From an uncultured Pelagimonas sp. (GTDB lineage Bacteria; Pseudomonadota; Alphaproteobacteria; Rhodobacterales; Rhodobacteraceae), in NCBI GenBank assembly GCA_947497905.1, contig CANMIH010000004.1, positions 209,675-273,674 of the forward strand: 64,000 nucleotides of DNA. Direction: 5' to 3'. A model generated the notes under the pieces. It did not search any database, was not told the DNA's origin, and was given only the letters and a program-made list of their open reading frames with translations. Made by a program: the position numbers and the translations under genes. Positions within the stretch are counted from its first letter, which is position 1. Each line of letters opens with the position of its first letter. Below, one piece after another: positions 48,045-57,471 of this stretch.

Positions 48045-48682
48045 AAGATATGACCCACATACTCGATCAAATCGATCTGCCCGTTGGGCTGCGCATGGCA
48101 GTGTCCCCACCGCTCGACCCGCGTCATTTGTTTGACGAAGAGGCGGCGGCGATGACGCGGGCGGTTCCATCCCGACAGGCAGAATTTACCGGAGGTCGTG
48201 TTGCGGCGCGGCGGGCATTGGGATGTGATGTTGCGCTTCCAGTGACACAGGATCGGACTCCGCTTTGGCCTGAGGGGCGAACCGGTAGCATCAGCCATTG
48301 TGACGACATCTGTCTGGCGGTTGCCGGAGACACCGCAAAGATTGTGGCGGTGGGGGTGGATATCGAGCCTAATCGCCCGATGCCATCTGACTTGGCCGAT
48401 GAAATACTTTCGGCGGAAGATTTCGACGACCCGGCACTGGCAACACATGTGTTTTCCGCCAAAGAGGCCGTTTTCAAGGCGCATTTTATGTGCGCCCGCA
48501 GAATGTATGGATTTCAGGCGCTCTCGGTCTCGCTCGATCAGGGAATAGCCCGGTTTCTTGATGTGGATGAGACGCGGGATCTGCCTCCGGCATTCAAAAC
48601 CGAGCTGCAGTTTCGGCAGTGGTCTGACGCGGCGCATATTGTGTCGTTGTGTGTTATTTGGCAGCGGGAGAGTGACAAATGA
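48041..48682 (+). CDS. Sfp/EntD-type 4'-phosphopantetheinyl transferase
   Basis: 213 residues. The motifs GSISHCDD (about 82-89), VGVDIEP with Asp107 and Glu109 (Mg2+ binding), and FSAKEAVFKAH with Lys141 and Glu142 are those of EntD-like PPTases. It transfers the phosphopantetheine arm from CoA to the Ser of carrier domains, here ACP Ser1795 of the PKS and PCP Ser1436 of the NRPS. Its ATG overlaps the NRPS stop (ATGA), so it is dedicated to this cluster. It ends the operon before a 166-bp gap. Confidence 0.93.
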   Translation: MKDMTHILDQIDLPVGLRMAVSPPLDPRHLFDEEAAAMTRAVPSRQAEFTGGRVAARRALGCDVALPVTQDRTPLWPEGRTGSISHCDDICLAVAGDTAKIVAVGVDIEPNRPMPSDLADEILSAEDFDDPALATHVFSAKEAVFKAHFMCARRMYGFQALSVSLDQGIARFLDVDETRDLPPAFKTELQFRQWSDAAHIVSLCVIWQRESDK

Positions 48683-48848
48683 TCTTATCTAAGACGACCT
48701 CCGTTTTCACCTGCGATACAGAGTGTTTCGCATCGATGATCCGCTGTGCATGGCAGAATTTAGACATTCTTGGTAAATTGAACCCTTATATTGTGGGTTC
48801 GGACGTGGGTGACCGACACGTTGACAGATATGCGTCAGGAGACATGTC

Positions 48849-50180
48849 ATGAACCAGTTTCAGTCGCTTAGCGAAGTGATGTCGGCCCTGCGTCGGCGCG
48901 CGCCTCTTATTGCGATGATCTTTGTCGTTGGCAGCCTGATCTCGGTGTATCTGGCTATGCAGCAGGGCAAAGAATACGAAGCCATCGCTCTTGTCCAGAT
49001 TGAAGATGCGCGTGTGCCCGATCAGCTTGCAGGGGCGACCGCTCCACAGCAGGAAACAGCGCGACGCTCGGTGCAGTTGATTGAACAGCGCCTTATGGCA
49101 CGAGACAATCTGCTGCGGATCATGGAACAGCATAACCTCTTCAACGATATGCCGGAAGATACCGCAAATGAGCGGATTTTCCGTATGCGTCAGTCGATCT
49201 TTATCGAAGAAATTGGCACACGACCGGAAAGTTATGCACCGGGTGCAAATGTGCCTTCGGGTCTGATGATCCGCGTGCGTCTGGACAATCCTCAGAAAGC
49301 GGCGGATTTGGCCAATGAGTTGATGTACACGGTGATTGAACAATCCCGCAATCGCAGCCAGGGACGGGCGCAGGCGACGTTTGAGTTTTTCGTTACGGAA
49401 GAAGCAAGATTGGCCACCGAGATCGCAGGGTTGGACAGCGCAATTGCTGCGTTCAAAACAGAACATGCGGACCAATTGCCGGAAGGTGCGTTGCAGTTGC
49501 GTAGCCAGTTGGTCAGCCTGCGTGAAGCGGATCTTAGTCTCGACCAGCAGATTGTTGCATTGGAGACGTCGTCCGATCGTCAGCGCGCCGAAGTGAAACA
49601 ACGCCAGATTGCCCTGTTGCGGGAACAAAAGGCGCTGATCGGGGCCCGCGTGGTGCAAATTCAAGATATGATTGTTGGCTCACCCGAAGTCGAGCGTCAG
49701 TTGAACGGGTTGCAACGTGAATTGGCTCAGCTTCAAGAGCAATACACCGTGATCACACGCCGTAAGGCGGAAGCGCAGCTTGGTCAACTGCTTGAAGATC
49801 GTCAGGATTCGGATCGCTTTGAGGTGCTGGAAACGGCGCTTGTGCCGGAATTCCCGGTCTCGCGCAGCCGCAAAAAGCTCGCGCTTCTTGGTGCAATTGT
49901 CAGTGGCATGGCGGCACTGGGTATCGGTGTTGTGGCGGAACTCCTGAACCCGGCCATTCGTAGCGCGGCACAGATGGAGCGGATGTTGGGCATTCGCCCC
50001 GTGGTAGCTATTCCACCTCTGCAGGCACAGAAACCGTCGCGTGGTGGCGGGAAGCGTTTTGGGTCGTTGGGTATGGGTTTGTTTGCCCTTGTGACCACAA
50101 TGGGCTTTGTCGTCGGAGACCGTGTCCCGCTGGTTGGCGACTGGATGGATCGTCTTAACTCACCGCAGATGCGTGGCTAA
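48849..50180 (+). CDS. Wzz/GumC-type polysaccharide chain-length determinant
   Basis: 443 residues. TM1 at about 19-36 (APLIAMIFVVGSLISVYLAM), then a periplasmic coiled-coil-rich Wzz domain (about 160-330), a proline-rich FPVSRSRKK region, TM2 at about 345-365, and an additional C-terminal helix (about 405-424). The kinase part is absent from this protein and encoded by the convergent gene at 50183. A strong AGGAGA lies before the ATG. The role is chain-length control and export together with the BY-kinase. Confidence 0.85.
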   Translation: MNQFQSLSEVMSALRRRAPLIAMIFVVGSLISVYLAMQQGKEYEAIALVQIEDARVPDQLAGATAPQQETARRSVQLIEQRLMARDNLLRIMEQHNLFNDMPEDTANERIFRMRQSIFIEEIGTRPESYAPGANVPSGLMIRVRLDNPQKAADLANELMYTVIEQSRNRSQGRAQATFEFFVTEEARLATEIAGLDSAIAAFKTEHADQLPEGALQLRSQLVSLREADLSLDQQIVALETSSDRQRAEVKQRQIALLREQKALIGARVVQIQDMIVGSPEVERQLNGLQRELAQLQEQYTVITRRKAEAQLGQLLEDRQDSDRFEVLETALVPEFPVSRSRKKLALLGAIVSGMAALGIGVVAELLNPAIRSAAQMERMLGIRPVVAIPPLQAQKPSRGGGKRFGSLGMGLFALVTTMGFVVGDRVPLVGDWMDRLNSPQMRG

Positions 50181-50182
50181 GC

Positions 50183-51460
50183 TTAGTAACGATAGCGCTG
50201 AATGTCGGTGTTTTCCGCTTTGTTCAGGACCATGCCTAAAAGGGGCGTAGAATCCCCAAGGCGTCGTTCTACTTCGCGAACTTCCTTTTCGGTGCTCAGA
50301 CCACCGCCCAGCACAAGCAGTACACCGTCGAATTGCGGACGAAAGGCAATGACGTCGTCATAATACAGTGCTGGCGGCAGATCATAGAGCACGACATCGG
50401 GCTGATAGGTCTGCTGAATGTCTGTCATGATCTGCTCGGCGCGGGGATCTTGCAACAGCTCGGCGGCAAAGGGTTCAATGACTTCATTGAAGCCAAAGGC
50501 GATGTTGTGGCCTGCGTGAAAATCATTGTCGCCGAGACGGTGCAGATGCTGGTCAGCTGGCTGAACGCCGCGCAGCATGTCGCCAATGGAACCGGGGTTT
50601 TCGACGCCCATGACTTTGTGAAGGCTGGGACGACGCATGTCGAGATCCATCAACAGGGTGCGGCAGTTCTCTTGCCGGGCCAGACTGATTGCCAGATTGG
50701 CGGCGGTAAAGGTTTTCCCGCAATCTTTGGTTGGCGAGGTGATGGCAACGCGCGACCATCCATTGTCGCTGAGCGCCTGAAGCAATCGGGTGCGCAGCAC
50801 GTCAAAGGCAGAATGGGCGGGGTCGGAACGTTCCGCAGTTACAACATGGTGTTGCGAAAGATGTGGCGCTGACAGCGCGATCTCCCGCAGGTCGGCCCAG
50901 GCGGGTTGGGCCTTTGGTTCTGCGAGGGAGGGCTGTGCTTCAATCGGATCTGATAGGGTCAGTGGTGCCTCTCGCTCTTCTGGCAGAGCATCTCGAAGGG
51001 CTTTGAGCTTAGCCTGCCGCTGTCGCTTGCGATCTTCTTCGGTAAAAGTCCGGTCCTGAGGCAGCTCGTCCATCACCGGCTTTGGGCTGGGGGCGCTTTG
51101 GGCAGGAGGCGAAGGTGTGAGCACAGGTGCGGGAGGGGAGATCGTTGGGCCGTCATCAGGCTCTTCAAATTGCAGATCCGGGGTCAGTTCTAGCGGGTCC
51201 GGTGGTGCAACTGGGGCCTCTGGCGCGATCGTCGCCGTCTCAAGTGGATCGGAGGGGAGCTCGTCGTGAGATGCGGGTTGAACACGTTCGGCAATGGGCA
51301 CCGCACGCTCTGGAATGGTTGGTGTCGCATCAGGCTCGGAAAGAGGTTTATCATCAGGCAGGTGCTCGGCGACGGGCGCGGCGGATGCCTCGCTTGTCGA
51401 TTTCAAATGGGCAGACACCGCGCCTTTGCGTTTGCGGCGAAATTTGCGCTCGTCACTCAT
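50183..51460 (-). CDS. BY-kinase-like tyrosine autokinase (CpsD/CapB type) with long disordered N-terminus
   Basis: 425 residues from ATG 51460 (AGAGG 9 nt upstream). Residues 1-200 are rich in Pro, Glu and Ala with no recognisable domain. The kinase core has Walker A SPTKDCGKT (Lys249), Walker A' LLMDLDMRRP and a Walker B-type VVLYDLPP. The C-terminus ends with QRYRY, a two-tyrosine tail rather than the usual larger Tyr cluster. Such kinases regulate Wzz-type proteins; here the gene converges on wzz with a 2-nt gap rather than being cotranscribed. Confidence 0.82.
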   Translation of the reverse strand: MSDERKFRRKRKGAVSAHLKSTSEASAAPVAEHLPDDKPLSEPDATPTIPERAVPIAERVQPASHDELPSDPLETATIAPEAPVAPPDPLELTPDLQFEEPDDGPTISPPAPVLTPSPPAQSAPSPKPVMDELPQDRTFTEEDRKRQRQAKLKALRDALPEEREAPLTLSDPIEAQPSLAEPKAQPAWADLREIALSAPHLSQHHVVTAERSDPAHSAFDVLRTRLLQALSDNGWSRVAITSPTKDCGKTFTAANLAISLARQENCRTLLMDLDMRRPSLHKVMGVENPGSIGDMLRGVQPADQHLHRLGDNDFHAGHNIAFGFNEVIEPFAAELLQDPRAEQIMTDIQQTYQPDVVLYDLPPALYYDDVIAFRPQFDGVLLVLGGGLSTEKEVREVERRLGDSTPLLGMVLNKAENTDIQRYRY

Positions 51461-51891
51461 GACCGTCATGCCTCTTGTGCCAATGCACGGATGTACAGCG
51501 GTCGACGGATCTCGAATGATGTGCCTGTCTGTGTCATAGCTATGTCCGGCTTTGGCCTGGTTTTGTGGCTTTTCCTGCTTTGCAATTCAATAGATCAGAG
51601 AAATCTGGCTACAATAAGTCTTATTTGAATGAAATGCGGCCACTTGGGGATCTCGGCGTAAATGAAGGCTCTGGGTGACAATGCTTAGGCTTGAACCCAG
51701 AGGTTTCCGCCAGAGCGCTATCTGTTTTAGATCTAGTGTTGGCCGGTGCGGCGGCCTCGCGGAGCAACTTGGTGGTTCAGAGTTGTCTCTCGGTGCTTAA
51801 CTTGGCCTGTCTCACAACTCTTTCCCACATTTCTGCAACATCCCAGATCAGGCCTTGGCCGAGATGGCATGTTAGGACTGTGGATCATCAG
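51461..51891. other. Non-coding stretch upstream of the BY-kinase gene
   Basis: 431 bp between the leftward kinase start and the gckA stop. No gene, RNA or transposon remnant was recognised. It must hold the kinase promoter. A short hydrophobic 28-codon frame at about 51542-51628 on the plus strand has no ribosome-binding site and is not called. Confidence 0.4.
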
Positions 51892-53175
51892 TTACGTGTT
51901 GGGTCTGAACAGCAAACATTGGATGTCGGCCACATTTGTTCCTGTGGCCTGTGTGGTCAAAAGATGGTCTGCGGCCTGCAAGGCATGAAAGCTGTCGTTG
52001 TTGGCAAGCATGTCATTAACATTCAGTCCGGCCTTCGAGATGGATTTGATGGTGCCGTTATCCACCAAACCACCTGCGGCCTGTGTCGGGCCGTCTCGGC
52101 CGTCTGTGCCCCCACTGAGAAAGACCCAATCGACTTGATCATTGCGTTGGTCCATCAGCTGGGCCACTCTCAACGCAAGTTCCTGATTGCGCCCGCCAAG
52201 ACCGGAACCCCGGATTTGGACGGTGGTTTCACCGCCAAACAGCAGCGCGCAGGGCTGCGTTTTTGGCGATTGTTCGAAGGCCTGAACAATGGTGTTGGCT
52301 GCGGCTTCTACGTCACCAACCAATTGGTCCGACACGATGGCGGCGTCGAACTCGTCCGAGACAGCACTCAACGCGGCGGATAGACTTTGGCGGTTAGAGC
52401 CGATCAGGTAATTCGTTCCGGTCAATATTGGGGTGTCATCGGAGACGTCCCGGTCAAAATGCTCTCGTACAGAAACAGGTAGGTTTTGCCAGATATTGGT
52501 TTCGATACATATTGCGCGAACTTCTGCAGGCGTCCCGATAGGAGAAACTGTTGGCCCGCTGGCCACGGCGCGGAGGTCATCGCCAATAACATCTGAGAGG
52601 ATATAGGCGGTCACCGGTGCCGGGGCGGCATGTCTTAGAAATCCACCCCCCTTCAGTTGACTGACCTGCTGGCGGATCAGGTTCACTTTGTTGACATCGA
52701 GACCCGAGCCAAGCAGGATCTGGTTCAACGCAGCTTTGTCTTGAATGGTTACCCCCGCGACAGGGGCGGGAACCAGCGCAGAGCCACCACCAGAGATCAA
52801 AGCGATCACCTGATCGGAGGCCCGCGCGTTTGAGAGCAGGTCGATCACCTGCCTGCCTGCGTTCAGGCCATTTTCATCGGGGACCGGATGGGCTGCGCGT
52901 AAAACCGTGGCTTCACGCACATCCATGGTGTTTTCATAATGCGTGACCGCAAGGGCAACATGAGGCCCGTGCACATGTTTCAAGGCTTCTGCCAGCATCG
53001 CTGGAGCTGCTTTGCCTATGGCAATCAAGATTGTGCGCCCCCCCGATCCAATTTGCGGAAAGGGGTGGGCAACAAGTTGGTTTCGCAGCGCCCGTGCAGG
53101 ATCTGCCGCCTCGACGGCCTGCATGAAGATCTCTCTTGCATGAGAACGAAGCGATTTTGTCTGCGCGAGCGACAT
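51892..53175 (-). CDS. gckA: Glycerate 2-kinase (serine cycle)
   Basis: 427 residues of the GckA/MOFRL glycerate kinase family. ILIAIGKAAPAML is near the N-terminus, ALISGGGSAL in the nucleotide-binding region, and LFGGETTVQIRGSGLGGRNQELAL and FLSGGTDGRDGPTQAAGG in the MOFRL domain. It phosphorylates D-glycerate to 2-phosphoglycerate. It is the last of five serine-cycle genes, 3 nt after mcl. Confidence 0.93.
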   Translation of the reverse strand: MSLAQTKSLRSHAREIFMQAVEAADPARALRNQLVAHPFPQIGSGGRTILIAIGKAAPAMLAEALKHVHGPHVALAVTHYENTMDVREATVLRAAHPVPDENGLNAGRQVIDLLSNARASDQVIALISGGGSALVPAPVAGVTIQDKAALNQILLGSGLDVNKVNLIRQQVSQLKGGGFLRHAAPAPVTAYILSDVIGDDLRAVASGPTVSPIGTPAEVRAICIETNIWQNLPVSVREHFDRDVSDDTPILTGTNYLIGSNRQSLSAALSAVSDEFDAAIVSDQLVGDVEAAANTIVQAFEQSPKTQPCALLFGGETTVQIRGSGLGGRNQELALRVAQLMDQRNDQVDWVFLSGGTDGRDGPTQAAGGLVDNGTIKSISKAGLNVNDMLANNDSFHALQAADHLLTTQATGTNVADIQCLLFRPNT

Positions 53176-53178
53176 GGA

Positions 53179-54156
53179 TTAGGCCCCGGAAATTTGACGT
53201 GCTTTTTCGACCAGCACTTCGGCCTGACGGATCGAAGCGTAGTCAATCAGGCGGCCATCCAGCGATACGGCGCCTTTACCGGCGGCTTCGGCTTCGGCCA
53301 TGGCCTCAAGGATGCGTTTGGCCTTGGTGACCTCAGCCTCGGAGGGCGACATGACCTCATTGGCCAGCGCGATCTGGCTGGGGTGGATGGCCCATTTGCC
53401 TTCACAGCCCAGAACCGCCGCCCGTTTGGCCGCAGCGCGATAGCCGTCGGGATCCTGAAAATCGCCAAACGGTCCATCGATGGGGCGCAGACCGTTGGCG
53501 CGCGCCGCAACAACCATGCGGGCCAGTGCGTAGTGCCACATATCGCCCCAATGGGTCTGGCGGTTGCCCTCTGCATCCGCATCGGTCAGCACCGAATAGT
53601 CTTCGTTCACGCCGCCAATGATGGTGGTGCGGGCGCGGGTCGAGGCCGCGTAATCCGCCACACCAAAATGCAGGCTTTCGTTGCGTTTTGAGGCGGCGGC
53701 AATTTCACTGACGTTCTGCATGCCAAGTGCGGTTTCGATGATGTGCTCGAACCCGATGCGCTTTTTATAGCCTTTGGCGTCTTCGATCTGGGTCACCATC
53801 ATGTCGATCGCGTAGACATCAGCGGCGGTGCCGACCTTGGGGATCATGATCAGGTCAAGCCGTTCGCCGGCTTGCTCCACAACGTCCACAACGTCGCGGT
53901 ACATGTAATGTGTGTCCAGACCGTTGATCCGCACCGACATGGATTTGTTACCCCAGTCGATGTCATTCAGACCTTCGATAATGTTCTTACGGGCCTGTTC
54001 TTTTTCGTCCGGTGCAACCGCATCTTCCAGATCAAGAAAAATGACGTCAACATCTGACTTGGCGGCCTTTTCGAACATGCCGGGCTGGCTGCCAGGGACC
54101 GCCAATTCCGAACGGTTCAGACGGCCGGGGGCCTGTTCAACTGGAAAGAAGCTCAT
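53179..54156 (-). CDS. L-malyl-CoA lyase (CitE-like)
   Basis: 325 residues. The HpcH/HpaI/CitE aldolase fold shows RSELAVPGSQPGMFEKAAKSDVDVIFLDLEDAV (CoA binding and Mg2+ ligand) and LIMIPKVG, GFEHIIETALGMQN and HFGVADYAAS. It matches the Mcl1/MclA lyases of Rhodobacteraceae and methylotrophs that cleave L-malyl-CoA to acetyl-CoA and glyoxylate; some also act on beta-methylmalyl-CoA. With mtkAB in the same operon a serine-cycle role is favoured. Its start overlaps the hprA-like stop by 20 nt. Confidence 0.9.
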   Translation of the reverse strand: MSFFPVEQAPGRLNRSELAVPGSQPGMFEKAAKSDVDVIFLDLEDAVAPDEKEQARKNIIEGLNDIDWGNKSMSVRINGLDTHYMYRDVVDVVEQAGERLDLIMIPKVGTAADVYAIDMMVTQIEDAKGYKKRIGFEHIIETALGMQNVSEIAAASKRNESLHFGVADYAASTRARTTIIGGVNEDYSVLTDADAEGNRQTHWGDMWHYALARMVVAARANGLRPIDGPFGDFQDPDGYRAAAKRAAVLGCEGKWAIHPSQIALANEVMSPSEAEVTKAKRILEAMAEAEAAGKGAVSLDGRLIDYASIRQAEVLVEKARQISGA

Positions 54157-55171
54157 GAGTTTTGCCTTTCATAGATGGGGAGGTTTCCCCCATAGGAGTT
54201 CCAATAACCAAATCGCGTGGCCTGCGGCCGGCGAAGAAATCTTTGAGGTTTTCAAGTACGCGAAAGCCCATGCCTTCGCGCGTTTCCTTGGTGGCGCTTC
54301 CCAGATGCGGGAGCATCACCAGCTTGTCGCACTGAAGGAGATCGGGATTGATACGCGGCTCGCCGTCAAAGACGTCAAGCCCGGCACCGCCGATTGTGTC
54401 AAAGCTCAGCGATTGGACCAAAGCGCGTTCGTCCACCACTTCGCCACGTGCGGTGTTGATCAAGATGCCCGTTGGCTTCATCAAATCAAGCCGTGCCCCA
54501 TTGATCAGGTGGCGGTTTGCAGCGCCTCCTGGGCAATGCAGTGAGACAAAATCTGCTTGCGGCAGAAGGTCTTCGACCGTGTCCACCTGGGTGGCGTTGA
54601 ATTTGGAAAGAACATCTGCCGAAACCCGTGACCGGTTTTGGACAAGAATATTCATGCCAAACCCAAAATGGGCACGCCGGGCCATTTCCTGTCCAATGCG
54701 GCCAAACCCGATGATCCCAAGCGTTTTGCCTGCAACCTTTGTGCCAACGAGATGCGTGGGGCGCCAGCCGGTCCAGTCTCCGGCCCGAAGTTCGCGTTCG
54801 CCTTCACCGGCACGACGGGCGCACATCAGCAATAGGGTCATTGCGATGTCGGCCGTACAATCGGAAAGCACATCCGGCGTGTTTGTCACGGTCAAACCGA
54901 GCCCTTTGACCGCCGTTTCGTTGATGTGGCTGAAGCCGACACCATAGTTGCCCAAAATCCGAGTTCGGGCTTTTGGAACGTCAAGCGCTTCGGGCCCGAG
55001 ATTGTCTGTGACCGTCGGCAAGATCGCGTCATACTCACCAAGGGCGGTGCGAAATTGCGCTGGCGTGAGAGGAACATCGCCCGTGTTGAGGGTTACATCG
55101 TAGTGTTTGCTAAGCTGGTCTTCGACGGCCTTTGGCCAGCGACGCGTCACCAGAACTTTGGGAAGAGCCAT
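54137..55171 (-). CDS. hprA: Hydroxypyruvate/glyoxylate reductase (D-2-hydroxyacid dehydrogenase)
   Basis: 344 residues of the D-isomer 2-hydroxyacid dehydrogenase family. The Rossmann motif is LGIIGFGRIGQEMA; the catalytic residues are Arg in NTARGEVVDE, Glu in DVFDGEP and His in MLPHLGSAT. In this operon it should reduce hydroxypyruvate to D-glycerate for GckA. It shares a TAATG junction (1-nt overlap) with mtkB and runs 20 nt into mcl, so the cluster is compact. Confidence 0.87.
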   Translation of the reverse strand: MALPKVLVTRRWPKAVEDQLSKHYDVTLNTGDVPLTPAQFRTALGEYDAILPTVTDNLGPEALDVPKARTRILGNYGVGFSHINETAVKGLGLTVTNTPDVLSDCTADIAMTLLLMCARRAGEGERELRAGDWTGWRPTHLVGTKVAGKTLGIIGFGRIGQEMARRAHFGFGMNILVQNRSRVSADVLSKFNATQVDTVEDLLPQADFVSLHCPGGAANRHLINGARLDLMKPTGILINTARGEVVDERALVQSLSFDTIGGAGLDVFDGEPRINPDLLQCDKLVMLPHLGSATKETREGMGFRVLENLKDFFAGRRPRDLVIGTPMGETSPSMKGKTHELLSS

Positions 55172-56064
55172 TACGCCACCTTCTCTTTGACAACTCGCGC
55201 GATGGTTTCACCGATCACAGCGGGGTTTTCGGCAACGGTGACACCCGCTGCACTGAGGATTTCGACTTTTTCGGAGGCACTTTCCCCAAAGGCCGAAATG
55301 ATCGCACCAGCATGGCCCATTGTCCGGCCTTTGGGTGCGGTTAGGCCCGCGACGTAGGCAACCACGGGTTTGCTCATTTTGGTTTGGATATAGTCAGCTG
55401 CCTCAGCTTCCTGCGGTCCACCAATCTCACCGATCATGGCAATGACCTCGGTCTGCGGGTCGTTCTCAAACCATTCGAGAATATCGCGGAAAGAGGACCC
55501 GTTGATCGGATCGCCGCCGATGCCGACACTTGTTGACACACCCAGCCCCATCTCTTTGAGCTGCGCCGCCGCCTCGTAACCTAGTGTCCCAGAGCGGCCA
55601 ATGATGCCCACGTTGCCTTTGAGGTAAATATGACCGGGCATGATGCCCAGCAGAGCCTGACCGGGGCTGATCGTGCCTGCGCAGTTCGGGCCAGTTAGGA
55701 CCATGCGCTTTTCTTTTGGATAGCGGTACATGTACCGCTTCACGCGGATCATATCCTGCGCCGGAATGCCGTCGGTGACGCAGACGCAATAGCGAATTCC
55801 ACTGTCAGCGGCCTCCATAATGCTGTCTGCGGCAAAGGGTGGGGGCACAAAGACGATACTGGCTTCGGCTCCTGTCGCCTCCACCGCTTGCTTTACGGTG
55901 TCAAAAACAGGCACGCCGTGAACGGTCTGGCCACCTTTGCCGGGCACAACGCCGCCAACAACATTGGTCCCATAATCGATCATGTCTTTGGCATGGAACT
56001 GGGCGATCCGACCGGTGATGCCCTGTACGATGACGCGCGTGTTGCGATCGATAAGGATACTCAT
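55171..56064 (-). CDS. mtkB: Malate-CoA ligase (malate thiokinase) alpha subunit
   Basis: 297 residues, SucD-like: [22 protein letters not shown] for CoA binding, [11 protein letters not shown], and GHAGAI holding the phospho-His. The SucCD family is divided between succinyl-CoA synthetase and malate thiokinase; the neighbours mcl, hprA and gckA indicate MtkB. It is coupled to mtkA (4-nt overlap) and to hprA. A second sucCD pair elsewhere in the genome would be expected. Confidence 0.9.
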   Translation of the reverse strand: MSILIDRNTRVIVQGITGRIAQFHAKDMIDYGTNVVGGVVPGKGGQTVHGVPVFDTVKQAVEATGAEASIVFVPPPFAADSIMEAADSGIRYCVCVTDGIPAQDMIRVKRYMYRYPKEKRMVLTGPNCAGTISPGQALLGIMPGHIYLKGNVGIIGRSGTLGYEAAAQLKEMGLGVSTSVGIGGDPINGSSFRDILEWFENDPQTEVIAMIGEIGGPQEAEAADYIQTKMSKPVVAYVAGLTAPKGRTMGHAGAIISAFGESASEKVEILSAAGVTVAENPAVIGETIARVVKEKVA

Positions 56065-57263
56065 ATCGCAGCTCCCAGTGTTTTGGCGGATTGACCAATG
56101 TCGCTTTGCCAGGCCGCAACGGCCCGCTCGGCTGCTTCCATCAAAGTGCCTGCGCGAATGATGGGCAGACCGGATTGCGCCAGAATTTTTTGACCGGCTT
56201 CGACATTGGTCCCCGCAAGGCGAACAACAACCGGGATGTCGAGGTTCATTTCTTTGAGCGCGAGAACAACACCCTCAGCCACCCAGTCGCAGCGATTTAT
56301 CCCCGCGAAAATATTGACAAGAATGGCCTGAACGTTGCTGTCGGATGTGACCAGACGAAACGCCTTGGCTACGCGTTCTGGTGAGGCCCCGCCGCCAATA
56401 TCCAGAAAGTTGGCAGGCTCACCCCCGGCGAGTTTGATGGTGTCCATCGTGGCCATTGCCAGACCGGCACCATTGACAATACAGCCGATGTTCCCGTCCA
56501 AACCAACATAGGACAGGCCTCGGTCCGCAGCGCGGCTTTCGCGTGGATCTTCCTGTGACTTGTCTCGCAGCTCGGCAACCTGGGGGTGACGGAACAGAGC
56601 GTTGTCATCAAAGCTCATTTTCGCATCAAGCGCGACAATCTTACTGTCAGAGGTCACCACCAGAGGATTGATTTCCACCATGGTGGCATCCAGCTCGCTA
56701 AAGGCGGCGTAACAGCCCTGAAGCGTGCGCACCATGGCCTGAACCTGTCCAGGCTCCAGACCGAGTTTGAAGGCGATTTCACGGGCCTGAAATTCCTGCA
56801 ATCCAACTGCGGGCTCGACCGTGCTCCGCACAATTGTATCAGGTTTTTCAATCGAGATTTCCTCGATTTCCATCCCGCCTTCGGAGGAGGCGACGATCAT
56901 AACGCGCTGACTTGAACGGTCGAGCACAAAGCCCAAATAGATCTCGCGGGCGATTTGAACCGTGCTTTCTACATAGACCCGGTATACGCCCTTGCCCTCA
57001 GGTCCGGTCTGATGCGTGACAAGTTTTTTGCCAAACAACCCTTCGCAGGCATCGTAGATCTCGGCTTCGCTGTCGCAGAGTTTGACCCCACCCGCTTTGC
57101 CGCGCCCCCCGGCGTGGACCTGAGCTTTGACAACCCATCTTTCGCCACCCAGCTCGCGGGCCCGATAGGCGGCCTGTTCGGGGCTGTAGGCCAACGCACC
57201 CGAGGGGGTTTCGACGCCAAAGCCAGATAAGATCTCTTTGGCCTGATATTCGTGAATGTCCAT
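56061..57263 (-). CDS. mtkA: Malate-CoA ligase (malate thiokinase) beta subunit
   Basis: 400 residues from ATG 57263 (GGGAGCG upstream); the longer frame to 57344 is less likely. SucC-like: [12 protein letters not shown], an ATP-grasp domain with [28 protein letters not shown], and the CoA-ligase domain with [15 protein letters not shown]. It activates L-malate to malyl-CoA with ATP, and Mcl then splits it. First gene of the serine-cycle operon, divergent from a LuxR-type regulator. Confidence 0.9.
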   Translation of the reverse strand: MDIHEYQAKEILSGFGVETPSGALAYSPEQAAYRARELGGERWVVKAQVHAGGRGKAGGVKLCDSEAEIYDACEGLFGKKLVTHQTGPEGKGVYRVYVESTVQIAREIYLGFVLDRSSQRVMIVASSEGGMEIEEISIEKPDTIVRSTVEPAVGLQEFQAREIAFKLGLEPGQVQAMVRTLQGCYAAFSELDATMVEINPLVVTSDSKIVALDAKMSFDDNALFRHPQVAELRDKSQEDPRESRAADRGLSYVGLDGNIGCIVNGAGLAMATMDTIKLAGGEPANFLDIGGGASPERVAKAFRLVTSDSNVQAILVNIFAGINRCDWVAEGVVLALKEMNLDIPVVVRLAGTNVEAGQKILAQSGLPIIRAGTLMEAAERAVAAWQSDIGQSAKTLGAAI

Positions 57264-57390
57264 CGATCGCTCCCGTGACACCGAAACCTGCATTGGGTTT
57301 TGGTCTTGACTTGCCTCATCAAGCGGGAACTTGTTGGATCTCACAACGTAGGTTACTACTGTATTTGGGTATCTAATAGGGTGGGAAAAT

Positions 57391-57452
57391 ACCTACCCAT
57401 AAGGATTGAATGCAGCGGTATACCGCAAAATTCCCTATCTAAATGGGTAGGT
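57391..57452. promoter_or_regulatory. Operator-like palindromes between mtkA and the LuxR-type gene
   Basis: ACCTACCCAT (57391-57400) and ATGGGTAGGT (57443-57452) are perfect 10-bp inverted arms 42 nt apart. Between them is the 12-bp perfect palindrome GCGGTATACCGC (57415-57426). The arrangement in the divergent promoter region suggests binding sites for the adjacent LuxR-type regulator or a serine-cycle regulator. Confidence 0.55.
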
Positions 57453-57471
57453 CTTAGGGAAAGCGACAAAA

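Noticed and set aside
48780..48800. GAACCC...GGGTTC hairpin after the PPTase gene
   Set aside because: Only a 6-bp stem and no T-run, so not called as a terminator.
51542..51628. 28-codon hydrophobic frame in the gap upstream of the BY-kinase
   Set aside because: No ribosome-binding site, no family, no context; cannot be supported as a gene.
55171..57263. Housekeeping succinyl-CoA synthetase (sucCD) as identity of the ligase pair
   Set aside because: The pair shares an overlapping operon with hprA, mcl and gckA and lacks TCA-cycle neighbours (sucAB, mdh), so malate thiokinase is preferred, though sequence alone cannot fully exclude SucCD.
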